Origin: Thioalkalicoccus limnaeus | Lineage (GTDB): Bacteria > Pseudomonadota > Gammaproteobacteria > Chromatiales > Chromatiaceae | DNA: 48,515 bases | Direction of reading: 5' to 3' | Assembly (NCBI RefSeq): GCF_041197575.1 | Contig: NZ_JBDKXB010000026.1 | Coordinates: 1-48,515, forward strand | Part shown: one piece after another, positions 6,773 through 14,726 of the stretch | Position numbering within the stretch: the stretch's first letter is position 1 | Layout of the letters: each line of letters begins with the position of its first letter | The notes under the pieces: generated by a model | Seen by the model: only the letters and a program-made list of their open reading frames with translations | The model's database searches: none | What the model was told of the DNA's origin: nothing | Program-made: the position numbers and the translations under genes

Positions 6773-7474
6773 ATGGCGATACGTCCCGGCGGCGAGTTGG
6801 CGACCCGCCCGCTGCATTTCATCTGGATCACCGATCGCTCGGGGTCCATGTCCACGGATGGCAAGATCCAAGCGCTCAACAACGCGATCCGTGAGGCCCT
6901 GCCGCACATGCGTGCGGTCGCCGACGACAACCCGAACGCCGAGGTGCTGGTTCGCGCGCTGCGCTTCTCGAGCGGGGCGGAGTGGCATGTCGCGGCGCCG
7001 ACGCCGGTCGCGGATTTCAAATGGGTCGATCTGACGGCCCACGGTGTGACCGACCTCGGCTATGCGCTGAACATGGTCGCCGAGCAATTGCGCATCCCAC
7101 CGATGACCGATCGGGCCTTGCCACCCGTTCTGGTGCTGATCTCCGACGGTCAGCCGACCGACGACTTCAATGCCGGCCTGCAGGCCTTGATGGCCGAACC
7201 CTGGGGCCGGAAGGCGGTGCGTATCGCGATCGCGATCGGCGAGGATGCCGACACCGAGGTGTTACAACAGTTTATCGGCCATCCCGAGCTGAAGCCGTTG
7301 CAGGCGAACAATCCGGAGGCCTTGGTGCGCCACATCAAATGGGTGTCGACCGCGGTGCTGAAATCGGCCTCGTCGCCGGCCAGCCAGGCTGGCGATGTGC
7401 CGGCCGGCCTCAACGTGCCGATTCCGGCGACGCCGGTCGAGACCGACCGCGAGAAGGTCGATGATGTCTGGTGA
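6773..7474 (+). CDS. TerY-like vWA domain protein
   Basis: A 233-residue protein that is essentially one von Willebrand factor A domain. The MIDAS metal site is intact: D21-x-S-G-S (DRSGSM), a threonine in GVTDLG (about 93) and D125 in LISDGQPTDD. TerY proteins are cytoplasmic scaffolds that bind divalent metal and partner proteins, and are proposed to be controlled by a kinase and phosphatase. The start is the ATG at 6773, with AGGAG eight bases upstream; an earlier in-frame ATG lies inside the kinase gene and lacks homology. The PP2C gene follows nine bases after its stop. Two further vWA proteins of the same type occur at 39018-40302. Confidence 0.88.
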   Translation: MAIRPGGELATRPLHFIWITDRSGSMSTDGKIQALNNAIREALPHMRAVADDNPNAEVLVRALRFSSGAEWHVAAPTPVADFKWVDLTAHGVTDLGYALNMVAEQLRIPPMTDRALPPVLVLISDGQPTDDFNAGLQALMAEPWGRKAVRIAIAIGEDADTEVLQQFIGHPELKPLQANNPEALVRHIKWVSTAVLKSASSPASQAGDVPAGLNVPIPATPVETDREKVDDVW

Positions 7475-7483
7475 TGACCGTCC

Positions 7484-8374
7484 GTGACCGCGTGGCGGAC
7501 CCTCCAGGCCAGCGTCCGCGGTGCCGCGCACCGGCGTTCTGGCTTGCCGAATCAGGATGCGGTGCGGATCGTCCGCGCGCCGGGTGGGCAGGCATTGATC
7601 CTGGCCCTGGCCGATGGCCATGGGAGTGCCCGGTGTTTTCGCAGTCAAGTCGGCGCCAAGTTGGCCGTTGCGAGTGCGCGGCGCCTGGCGCGGCGCCTGC
7701 ACGAACCGGCGAGCCTCACGCAGATCAAGCGTTGGGCCGAGGAGCAGTTGCCGGTGGAGCTAGTGCGTTCCTGGCGCGAACGCGTCGAGCAGTCGTTGGC
7801 GCGTTATCCGATTACCGAGGCCGAATTGGCCGCGTTGGACCTGGCGGGCCGGCGGGCGCTCGATGCCAATCCTTGGCTCGCCTATGGCACGACGCTGTTG
7901 ACGGTGGCCATTGCCCCGACCTTCGTCTTCTTCCTGCAGCTCGGCGATGGTGACATTCTGACCGTGTCCGACGAGGGGCAGGTCGACCGGCCGCTACCAC
8001 CGGACGAGCGACTGATCGGCAACGAGACGACCTCGCTCTGTTCGCATCAGGCTTGGAAGGAGGCCCGGGTGACCTTTCAGACCCTGGCCGGGGTCCCGCC
8101 GGCCCTGATCCTCGCCGCGACCGATGGCTATGCGAACTCGTTCCGGGACGAGGGCGGTTTCCGGCAGGTGGCGCGAGATCTTTGGGCGATGATCCGCGAC
8201 GAGGGTCTGGATCCGGTTCAGTCGCAATTGAAGGGTTGGCTGAGCGAGGCGTCCGAGTTCGGCAGTGGCGACGACATCACGGTTGCGCTGGCCTGTCGTC
8301 GGGACATCGATCGGGCGATCGATGCCGCGGCAATCCGCGATCCCGGGGCCGCAGAGGGGGCCGAATCCGAATGA
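7484..8374 (+). CDS. PP2C-family protein phosphatase
   Basis: A 296-residue PP2C (PPM) phosphatase. Metal-binding motifs are NQD (D25), ADGHGS (D44), LGDGD, ATDGYAN and GSGDDITVA, so all acids of the binuclear Mn/Mg site look intact. It should reverse phosphorylation by the operon's kinase. It starts with GTG (7484-7486), giving MTAWRTLQASVRG; no in-frame ATG is available and the GTG fits the spacing. Its TGA overlaps the ATG of the DUF1566 gene by four bases, so the two are translationally coupled. An insertion of about 60 residues after DGHGS (the RRLARRLHEP..ITEAELAAL region) is predicted to be helical. Confidence 0.88.
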   Translation: MTAWRTLQASVRGAAHRRSGLPNQDAVRIVRAPGGQALILALADGHGSARCFRSQVGAKLAVASARRLARRLHEPASLTQIKRWAEEQLPVELVRSWRERVEQSLARYPITEAELAALDLAGRRALDANPWLAYGTTLLTVAIAPTFVFFLQLGDGDILTVSDEGQVDRPLPPDERLIGNETTSLCSHQAWKEARVTFQTLAGVPPALILAATDGYANSFRDEGGFRQVARDLWAMIRDEGLDPVQSQLKGWLSEASEFGSGDDITVALACRRDIDRAIDAAAIRDPGAAEGAESE

Positions 8375-9219
8375 ACGGCTTGCCGCGCCAGACGCTCAGG
8401 GACCTGATCCTCTATCATGGGCGGTCGCTGTGCGAAGATCCACGCCGTTGCGAGGCCCTACTGAAGGATCATTGCGGGACCCACAAGCGCGAGATCGCGG
8501 TCCTGATGGCGGCCCTCAGGGATCAGGTGCCGCGCGATCTGCTGTCGTCGGCCGCCGGGGTCCCGCCGGCCCTGGTACAGGCCCGTCTGGTGCGCCGCCT
8601 GTACGATCACCTCGGGATCGCCGAGCCCTTCGCCGCGTGGGCGGTCGAATCCTGGATGTTGGCGCTTGGCCTGCCGGTCGAACCCGCCGTCGCCGCGGCG
8701 AGCGCGCGGCGGATCCAGGTCACTCCGGGGCAGGCCCCGCTGCTGGCTGGCCGTTATCAGGATCTCGGCAACGGGACCCTGGTCGATGTCATGACCGGCC
8801 TTCAGTGGATGCGCTGCGCCTTGGGCCAGGTGTGGCAGAACCAGACCTGCAAGGGGCAAGCCGAGCGATTGCCGTGGTCGGCTGCGCTCACTGCCGCGGA
8901 ACGCTTCGGGCGCAGCGGGGGCTATGCCGGTCACGCCGATTGGCGCGTGCCGACGATCGAGGAACTGCGGTCGTTGATTTGCTGCACCAGCGGGCGCCCG
9001 CGCGTCTGGAACGACACCGGCGAGGAGTGCCACGGGGATTTCGAGCGCCCGACGCTCGACCGCGATGCCTTTCCGGGCGCGCCGAGCGCGAGCTTCTGGT
9101 CCGCGTCCCCAGACGCCTCCGACCCGAGCTATGCCTGGCTGGTCTATTTTTCCAACGGCTGTATCAACTACGGTCTGAAGCACCAACCGGGTTGCGTGCG
9201 CCTCGTGCGCGTGCGCTAG
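8371..9219 (+). CDS. DUF1566 (Lcl C-terminal) domain protein with helical N-terminal module
   Basis: A 282-residue protein. Residues 1-100 form an alpha-helical module (LRDLILYHGRSLCEDPRRCEALLKD, later AWAVESWMLALG) that I recall as an N-terminal piece of various bacterial kinases and signalling proteins. Residues 125-282 are a DUF1566/Lcl domain: VDVMTGLQWMRC, HADWRVPTIEELRSL, FWSASP and the final YAWLVYFSNGCINY..VRLVRVR. The Lcl fold resembles C-type-lectin-like and formylglycine-generating-enzyme folds; its role is unknown. There is no signal peptide, so it probably acts in the cytoplasm with its operon partners, perhaps as client or output. The ATG at 8371 overlaps the PP2C stop. Confidence 0.85.
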   Translation: MNGLPRQTLRDLILYHGRSLCEDPRRCEALLKDHCGTHKREIAVLMAALRDQVPRDLLSSAAGVPPALVQARLVRRLYDHLGIAEPFAAWAVESWMLALGLPVEPAVAAASARRIQVTPGQAPLLAGRYQDLGNGTLVDVMTGLQWMRCALGQVWQNQTCKGQAERLPWSAALTAAERFGRSGGYAGHADWRVPTIEELRSLICCTSGRPRVWNDTGEECHGDFERPTLDRDAFPGAPSASFWSASPDASDPSYAWLVYFSNGCINYGLKHQPGCVRLVRVR

Positions 9220-9306
9220 CGCTGCCCGCGGTTGGCGATGTCCTGACGCGGACGTCGACCTCCCGCAGATCGGGCGGCGTTGCCGCCATCGTTCCGCGCG
9301 CCCGCT

Positions 9307-9915
9307 TCAGTTCTCCTGTCGTGTCGAATCGAGACCCAGGCGTCCTTCCGTCCCGTCGAGGAGCTTGCGGATGTTGCTGCGATGGCGCCAGAACAGCAGC
9401 AGGCTGATCAGGATCTGGGCGGCCACCAGCGCGGGCTCGGGCCAGAAGAGCCAGACGATCACGGGTGCCAGGGCCATCGAGATCAGGGCCGACAGCGATG
9501 AGATCCGCATCACCTTGGCGATGAACAGCCAGATGGCGGCGACCGTCAGGCCGATTGGCCAATAGAGACCAATCTGCACGCCGAGCGCCGTGGCCACGCC
9601 CTTGCCGCCGCGAAAGCCGAAGAACACCGGGTACAGGTGCCCGACGAAGGCCGCGACCCCGATCAGCGCGAGGCCCTCCGGGCCGACCCCGAACAGGTGA
9701 CCGACCAGCATCGGCAGCAGCCCCTTGAGGCTGTCGCCGAGCAGCGTGATCGCCGCGGCCTTCTTGCCGCCGATACGCAGCACATTGGTCGCGCCCGGGT
9801 TGTTCGAGCCCTCGGTGCGTGGGTCCGGCAGGCCCATCAGGCGGCACACGATGATCGCGCTGGACACCGAGCCGAGCAGATAGGCGGCGCCGACAAGGAG
9901 CAGGGTCATGATCAT
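9307..9915 (-). CDS. plsY: Glycerol-3-phosphate acyltransferase PlsY
   Basis: A 202-residue integral membrane enzyme that transfers the acyl group from acyl-phosphate to glycerol-3-phosphate, the first step of phospholipid synthesis. Visible motifs are GSVSSAI near the N-terminus, GSNNPGATNVLR (substrate/phosphate loop), GHLYPVFFGFRGGKGVAT and the late segment LLLFWRHRSNIRKL. There are about five to six hydrophobic spans. It follows hslU on the same strand after 33 bases and may be read through from it. Convergent with the DUF1566 gene. Normal length for the family. Confidence 0.95.
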   Translation of the reverse strand: MIMTLLLVGAAYLLGSVSSAIIVCRLMGLPDPRTEGSNNPGATNVLRIGGKKAAAITLLGDSLKGLLPMLVGHLFGVGPEGLALIGVAAFVGHLYPVFFGFRGGKGVATALGVQIGLYWPIGLTVAAIWLFIAKVMRISSLSALISMALAPVIVWLFWPEPALVAAQILISLLLFWRHRSNIRKLLDGTEGRLGLDSTRQEN

Positions 9916-9948
9916 GGTGGCTATCGCGATCAGCTGGTTAGGTGGCGG

Positions 9949-11283
9949 TCACAGGATGTAGCGCGACAGATCCTCGTCGGCGACGAGTTGCGACAGGTTC
10001 TGATCGACATAGGCCGCGGTGACCTGGATCGTGACCCGGTCGAGATCGGATGCGTTGAACGAGACGTCTTCCAGGAGCCGTTCCATGACCGTATGCAGCC
10101 GACGGGCGCCGATGTTCTCGGTGCGCTCGTTGACCTGCCAGGCGATCTCGGCGATCCGCCGAATGCCGTCTTCGGCGAACTCGAGACCGACACCTTCGGT
10201 GCCGAGCAAGGCCCGGTATTGGTCGGTCAGCGAGGCGTCGGGTTCGGTCAGGATGCGCACGAAGTCCTCGGTGGTCAGCGCTTTGAGCTCGACGCGGATC
10301 GGCAGACGGCCTTGCAACTCCGGGATCAGATCCGATGGCTTGGCGAGATGGAAGGCGCCCGAGGCGATAAAGAGCACGTGATCGGTGCGGATCATGCCGT
10401 ATTTGGTCGAGACGGTCGTCCCTTCGACGAGCGGCAGCAGATCCCGTTGCACCCCTTCGCGCGAGACGTCGGCCCCGCCCATGTGCTCCGTCCGGCGCGT
10501 GACCTTGTCGATCTCGTCGAGAAAGACGATCCCGGTCTGCTCGACCAGGTTCACGGCACGCAGCTTGATGTCTTCCTCGTTGAGGCGCTTGGCCGCCTCC
10601 TCGTCGCGCAGCACCTTCAAGGCCTCGCGGATCTTCAGCTTGCGCCGCTTGGTGCGGCCGCGGCCCATGTCCTGGAACAGGTTCTGGAGCTGATTGGTCA
10701 TCTCCTCCATGCCGGGCGGGGCCATGATCTCGACCCCGAGCGGGGCTGCGCTGACCTGAACCTCGACCTCGCGGTCGTCGAGCGCGCCGGCGCGCAACCG
10801 TTCGCGCAGCTTCTCCCGAGTGGCGGCCGCGACCGGTTTGCTCTGGCTGTCCTGCTCGAAACTCGTCGGGGGCGGCAGCAGGATATCGAGAACCCGTTCC
10901 TCGGCGGCGGCCTCGGCCGTCCCGGCCAGCTTCTCCATCTCCTGCTCGCGGACCATCTTGACGGCGATGTCGGCCAGATCGCGGATGATCGACTCGACAT
11001 CCCGCCCGACATAGCCGACCTCGGTGAACTTGGTGGCTTCGATCTTGATGAAGGGCGCATTGGCGAGCCGCGCCAGGCGGCGCGCGATCTCGGTCTTGCC
11101 GACACCGGTCGGCCCGATCATCAGGATGTTCTTCGGCGTGATCTCGGAGCGCATCGGCTCGTCGATCTGGGCGCGGCGCCAGCGATTGCGCAGCGCGATG
11201 GCGACGGCGCGTTTGGCTTCGTCCTGACCGACGATGTGTTTGTTCAGTTCTGCGACGATCCGTTGCGGTGTGATATTCGACAT
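9949..11283 (-). CDS. hslU: ATP-dependent protease ATPase subunit HslU
   Basis: A 444-residue AAA+ unfoldase that forms hexamers on the HslV peptidase and feeds it substrates. The N-terminus MSNITPQRIVAELNKHIVGQ is standard; Walker A is GPTGVGKTE, Walker B is IVFLDEIDK, and the helical I-domain (about residues 110-240) carries the usual acidic and charged insert. The C-terminal DEDLSRYIL supplies the tail that inserts into HslV. Lies 94 bases downstream of hslV. Length equals the family norm (about 440). Confidence 0.98.
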   Translation of the reverse strand: MSNITPQRIVAELNKHIVGQDEAKRAVAIALRNRWRRAQIDEPMRSEITPKNILMIGPTGVGKTEIARRLARLANAPFIKIEATKFTEVGYVGRDVESIIRDLADIAVKMVREQEMEKLAGTAEAAAEERVLDILLPPPTSFEQDSQSKPVAAATREKLRERLRAGALDDREVEVQVSAAPLGVEIMAPPGMEEMTNQLQNLFQDMGRGRTKRRKLKIREALKVLRDEEAAKRLNEEDIKLRAVNLVEQTGIVFLDEIDKVTRRTEHMGGADVSREGVQRDLLPLVEGTTVSTKYGMIRTDHVLFIASGAFHLAKPSDLIPELQGRLPIRVELKALTTEDFVRILTEPDASLTDQYRALLGTEGVGLEFAEDGIRRIAEIAWQVNERTENIGARRLHTVMERLLEDVSFNASDLDRVTIQVTAAYVDQNLSQLVADEDLSRYIL

Positions 11284-11377
11284 GCAGGCATCCAGGGGTT
11301 CGGCTCAACGGAAGCGACGACCTTCGGGTCGCCCGGCGATGGTCCGGCAGCGGGCGGCGATCCGCCCGTCGCGGCCC

Positions 11378-11923
11378 TCAGCCTTCGGCGACCAATTCCT
11401 CCAAGACCAGATTGTGGTTGGTATAGACGCAGATGTCGGCGGCGATGCCGAGCGCCCGCTCGACGATCTCGCTGGCACTGAGGTCGGTGTTCTCGAGCAG
11501 GGCGCGCGCCGCGGCCTGGGCGTAAGGACCGCCGGACCCGACCGCCATCAGCGAGTGTTCGGGCTCGACCACATCGCCGGTGCCCGAGATGATCAGGGAC
11601 ACATTGACGTCGGCGATGCACAGCAGGGCCTCGAGCCGGCGCAGCATGCGGTCGGTCCGCCAGTCCTTCGCCAGTTCGACCGCCGCTCGGGTCAGGTTGC
11701 CCTGGTGTTTCTCCAGTTTGCCCTCGAAGCGCTCGAACAGCGTGAAGGCGTCCGCGGTCGCGCCGGCGAACCCGGCGAGGATCCGGTCCTTATACAATCT
11801 TCGGACCTTGCGCGCGTTGCTCTTCATGACGGTCTGGCCAAGCGATACCTGACCATCGCCACCAATCACGACCCGTCCGCCGCGTCGCACCGAGAGGATC
11901 GTGGTTCCGTGTAACATTTCCAT
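11378..11923 (-). CDS. hslV: ATP-dependent protease peptidase subunit HslV
   Basis: A 181-residue proteasome-like peptidase. The start MEMLHGTTILSVRRG aligns with the family; processing before the first Thr after HG exposes the catalytic threonine. The GGDGQVSLG, KVRRLYKDR and GSGGPYAQAAARAL motifs are all present. The start is the ATG at 11921-11923; the second ATG two codons on would also keep the propeptide. Upstream reading frame continues without homology. It is cotranscribed with hslU and probably with the DUF971 gene 119 bases upstream, an order common in gammaproteobacteria. Confidence 0.97.
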   Translation of the reverse strand: MEMLHGTTILSVRRGGRVVIGGDGQVSLGQTVMKSNARKVRRLYKDRILAGFAGATADAFTLFERFEGKLEKHQGNLTRAAVELAKDWRTDRMLRRLEALLCIADVNVSLIISGTGDVVEPEHSLMAVGSGGPYAQAAARALLENTDLSASEIVERALGIAADICVYTNHNLVLEELVAEG

Positions 11924-12042
11924 CGGACTGGTTCTGGGCCGGCGCGCCAGATCGGCACGCGAATGGTTGCGAAGCCGACATGATACGCGACTGAATGCCG
12001 ATCTGTCAGGGGCCGACGCGGCGGGATGTGCCGCCCGTCCTG

Positions 12043-12405
12043 TCAACCATCGAGCGGTCTGCGCGTCGTTCCGGTCCGCTCGAGTTCGGCGAGGTACTCC
12101 TGCCACAGGGCCTGCTGGTGCGTCGCGATCTGATAGAGGTAGTCCCAGGAATAGATACCCGTGTTGTGCTGGTCGTCGAAGTGCAGACGGACCGCGTAAT
12201 GCCCGACCGGTTCGATCCGGTCGATGTTCACGCGCTCCTTGCCGACCTGCAACACCCGTTGACCGGGTCCGTGGCCCTGGACATCGGCCGATGGCGAGAA
12301 GACGCGCAGGAACTCGCAAGGCAGCTGGAAATGGCTGCCATCGTCGAAGCGGACCTCTAGCACGCGGGACTGGCGGTGCAGGCTCAGTTCGGTGGGTGTG
12401 GGCAT
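12043..12405 (-). CDS. DUF971 protein (gamma-butyrobetaine hydroxylase N-terminal-like)
   Basis: A 120-residue protein of the DUF971 family, the zinc-binding N-terminal domain also found in gamma-butyrobetaine hydroxylases. Typical segments are LHRQSRVLEVRFDDG, LPCEFLRVFSPSA, YAVRLHFDDQHNTGIYSWDYLY and a C-terminal WQEYLAELE helix. Stand-alone members are found beside hslVU in many gammaproteobacteria and others beside Fe-S or Mrp-type genes; the function is unknown. The start is taken at MPTPTEL (ATG 12403-12405); an ATG four codons earlier (MVFAMPT) is possible. Confidence 0.87.
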   Translation of the reverse strand: MPTPTELSLHRQSRVLEVRFDDGSHFQLPCEFLRVFSPSADVQGHGPGQRVLQVGKERVNIDRIEPVGHYAVRLHFDDQHNTGIYSWDYLYQIATHQQALWQEYLAELERTGTTRRPLDG

Positions 12406-12454
12406 CGCGAACACCAATTAAGTGAATCGAAGAACAGGATGCGGCATTGACGCG

Positions 12455-12486
12455 GGCGCGGCCGGCCCTGCCGTCCCGGCCGCGCC
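12455..12486 (-). terminator. GC-rich hairpin after speE
   Basis: A perfect 11-base stem, GGCGCGGCCGG (12455-12465) with CCGGCCGCGCC (12476-12486), and a 10-base loop. It begins at the last base of the speE stop codon. No U-tract follows, so it may be a weak or factor-assisted terminator, or an mRNA-stabilising structure that separates speE from DUF971-hslVU. Confidence 0.5.
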
Positions 12487-13388
12487 TAGCGCTGGCCTGA
12501 CGTCCGGTCGCCGCCCGATAAGGCGTGACGCAGGTATTCGGGTAGCGCGAAGGCGCCACGGTGGATGTCGGCGTTGTAGTAGCGGGTCTCGAAGGGGCGA
12601 TTCTCGACGTCTTCCTCGCGAAATCCGGCGATGGGGCCATCTTTGCAGGCCATGGTCGCGCTCCACCACCCGGACGGGTAGATCGGCTGCGGGAAGAACA
12701 GGGTTCGCGCATCGGCGAAGCCCGACTGGCGCATCGCGCCATGCATGGCCGCGATCAGCTGGTCATCGAACAGCGGCGATTCGCTCTGTTGGATCAGCAG
12801 TCCGCCAGGGCCGAGCGCGCGATGGCAGTCGGCGTAGAAGGCCGCCGTGAACAGACCTTCGGCGGGGCCGACCGGGTCGGTGCTGTCGACGATGATCAGG
12901 TCCAGCTCGCCGGCCGGGGCCGCCCGGACCCAGGCGATGCCATCGTCGAACAAGAGTCGCGCGCGCGGGTCACGGTTGCTGGCGGTAAGCTCCGGGAAAT
13001 ACTCCTCGGCCAGCCGGGTCACCCGTTCATCGATGTCGATCTGGACGGCTTCGGTCACGCTCGGGTGCTTGAGGACCTCGCGCAAGGTCCCGCAGTCGCC
13101 GCCACCGATGATCGCGACCCGCCGTGGTCGCGGGTGCGTGAACAGGGCCGGGTGGGCCATCATCTCGTGGTAGAGGAAGTTGTCGCGCTGGCTCAGCATC
13201 GTGCAGCCGTCGATGACCATCAAGTTCCCGAAACGGGTGGTCTCGTAGATCGCGATCGTTTGAAACGGGGTTTGTTCCTCGTGGCGCTTCCCGCGGATCT
13301 CGAGCGAGAAGGCGCTGCCGTCTTTGGCCAGGATCTCCGTGAACCAGTGGGTGGGATCGAGCATGGGGGCCTCGGTGGGGTCAGCCAT
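12486..13388 (-). CDS. speE: Polyamine aminopropyltransferase (spermidine synthase)
   Basis: A 300-residue soluble enzyme that transfers an aminopropyl group from decarboxylated S-adenosylmethionine to putrescine. Family marks are WFTEILAKDGSAFSL, YHEMMAHPALFTHP, the nucleotide loop IGGGDCGTLREV, the catalytic acid region LIIVDSTDPVGPAEGLF and GLLIQQSESP. Start uncertainty: ATG 13388 (MADPTEAP) overlaps the upstream repressor gene by eight bases (ATGGCTGA); the ATG at 13364 (MLDPTHWF) is closer to the family start. No speD is present in the window. Overlap with the ArsR-type gene implies co-expression. Confidence 0.93.
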   Translation of the reverse strand: MADPTEAPMLDPTHWFTEILAKDGSAFSLEIRGKRHEEQTPFQTIAIYETTRFGNLMVIDGCTMLSQRDNFLYHEMMAHPALFTHPRPRRVAIIGGGDCGTLREVLKHPSVTEAVQIDIDERVTRLAEEYFPELTASNRDPRARLLFDDGIAWVRAAPAGELDLIIVDSTDPVGPAEGLFTAAFYADCHRALGPGGLLIQQSESPLFDDQLIAAMHGAMRQSGFADARTLFFPQPIYPSGWWSATMACKDGPIAGFREEDVENRPFETRYYNADIHRGAFALPEYLRHALSGGDRTSGQR

Positions 13389-13722
13389 TGGGATAGCGGT
13401 CATCGAGATTGGCCGGGCAGAGTACCTCGCGCATGATCCCGATCAGCTCCAACAACTGGTGATTGCGGATCCGATAGAAGATGCGGTTGGCCTCCTTGCG
13501 GGCGACCAGGATGTTCTTGTTGCGCAACTGTTCCAGGTGCTGCGAGATGTTGCTCTGCGAGGTCCCGGTGCGCTCGACGATCTCACCGACCGACAGTTCT
13601 CGCTCGCCGAGGGAGCAGAGGATCTTCCAGCGCAACGGGTGGGCCATGGCCTTCAGCGCATTGGCGGTCAGGACCGTGGCCTCGTGTTCGTCTTGCGGCG
13701 GCATGGCGGGCGAGTCGGTCAT
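13381..13722 (-). CDS. ArsR-family repressor with SqrR/BigR-type cysteine pair
   Basis: A 113-residue winged-helix regulator. The ArsR fold is clear: ALKAMAHPLRWKILCSLGE, the recognition helix SQSNISQHLEQLRN and the wing REGx-like KEANRIFYRI. The metal site ELCVCDL of arsenic sensors is replaced by ELSVGEI, so it is not an As/Cd sensor of that type. It has exactly two cysteines, C36 in helix 2 and C102 in the last helix. Their separation (66 residues) and location equal those of SqrR (C41/C107) and BigR (C42/C108), which sense sulfane sulfur by forming a tetrasulfide link. I infer a persulfide/redox sensor. It overlaps speE and follows a receiver-PAS gene by 21 bases. Confidence 0.85.
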   Translation of the reverse strand: MTDSPAMPPQDEHEATVLTANALKAMAHPLRWKILCSLGERELSVGEIVERTGTSQSNISQHLEQLRNKNILVARKEANRIFYRIRNHQLLELIGIMREVLCPANLDDRYPNG

Positions 13723-13743
13723 CGTCGGCGTCCTCCAGGCGGG

Positions 13744-14619
13744 TCATTGTGCGACCGGCCGCGCCGGCGGTGCCGTCGGGGCGTCATCGATGCGCGTGTA
13801 GCCGGTCATGTTCTTGGCAATGCAAATGATATCCGTGATCTGCCCACCAGGGTCCTTGATCGCGGTACGCGAAAAGAGGATCGGCACCCGGCGGCCGTCT
13901 TGTGCGATGAAGCGGGCGGCGATCTGCTTCAAGGCGCCGGTGCGGATCAGTGCCTCGAGCCAGATTCCCATGAAGGCGCCGGCCTGCTCGTCGGCTTCTT
14001 CCTCGAAGACGTCACCGATGTTCATGCCGAGCAGGTCCGATTCCGGGTACTGAAGCATCTCGCAGGCGGCGGGATTGACCATCTTGATGGTCCCCTCCGG
14101 GGTCAGGACCAGCAGCGCCTCGCCCATGTAACGGATGATGTTGGCCAATGACTGATGGGCGCGGTCCAGTTCGGCGGTTCGTTCGGCGACCTGTCGCTCG
14201 AGCTCGCGATTCAGGTTGCGTTCCTTCTCGATCAGGCGGAAGTAGGTGCTGATCTTGTTCAGCAACTGGTTGTCTTCGATCGGCTTCAGCAGGTAGTCGA
14301 CGGCGCCGACCGCGTAGCCGCGCTGCTGGAACTCCTCGGATTTGAAGGCCGCCGTGACGAAGATGATCGGAATATCACGGCTGCGCTTGCGCAGCTTCAG
14401 CAGCGACGCGGTCTGGAATCCGTCCATGCCGGGCATCTGGACATCGAGGATGATCAGGTCGATGTCCGGGTGTTCGAGCGTCAGGTCGATCGCGGCATGG
14501 CCCGAGGTCGCCTCGAGGATCGCGACGTCCATGTGCTTGTGGATCAACGTCCTCAGTGTGAACAGGTTGTGGGCGTGATCGTCGACGATCAGGAGTTTGA
14601 AGCCTGGGTAGCGACTCAT
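13744..14619 (-). CDS. Response regulator with receiver and PAS domains
   Basis: A 291-residue cytoplasmic protein. Receiver, residues 8-125: acidic pair D13/D14, phosphoacceptor D59 in LIILDVQMPGMDG, T in FVTAAF and K in YLLKPIE. A coiled coil (about 128-160, ERNLNRELERQVAERTAELDRAH) links it to a PAS domain, 160-280, with ALLVLTPEGTIKMVNPAA and GRRVPILFSRTAI. No DNA-binding, GGDEF or kinase output is present, so it must act through protein contacts, perhaps on the histidine kinase encoded 107 bases upstream. Complete, standard start (MSRYPGFKLLIVDDH). Confidence 0.9.
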   Translation of the reverse strand: MSRYPGFKLLIVDDHAHNLFTLRTLIHKHMDVAILEATSGHAAIDLTLEHPDIDLIILDVQMPGMDGFQTASLLKLRKRSRDIPIIFVTAAFKSEEFQQRGYAVGAVDYLLKPIEDNQLLNKISTYFRLIEKERNLNRELERQVAERTAELDRAHQSLANIIRYMGEALLVLTPEGTIKMVNPAACEMLQYPESDLLGMNIGDVFEEEADEQAGAFMGIWLEALIRTGALKQIAARFIAQDGRRVPILFSRTAIKDPGGQITDIICIAKNMTGYTRIDDAPTAPPARPVAQ

Positions 14620-14726
14620 GTCGGATTCGTCATTTCACGCGGCTGATTCGTGTTTCGGGCGAGCGGCTCATCGCGTGGCCCGCGACAGGATGCGCGTTGC
14701 CGGGATTGGTAGAGGACATCGTTGTT

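Noticed and set aside
9637..11481. 614-codon plus-strand open frame
   Set aside because: It is antisense to plsY and hslU, whose protein sequences are unmistakable. Its translation is Arg/Asp/Gly-rich and typical of the complement of GC-rich genes.
11378..12742. A 454-residue extended HslV
   Set aside because: The upstream part reads through DUF971 and speE on the same strand in another frame; HslV homology starts sharply at MEMLHGTT.
13381..13722. Arsenic- or cadmium-sensing ArsR
   Set aside because: The CxC metal motif of helix 3 is replaced by SVG and no arsenic genes are adjacent.
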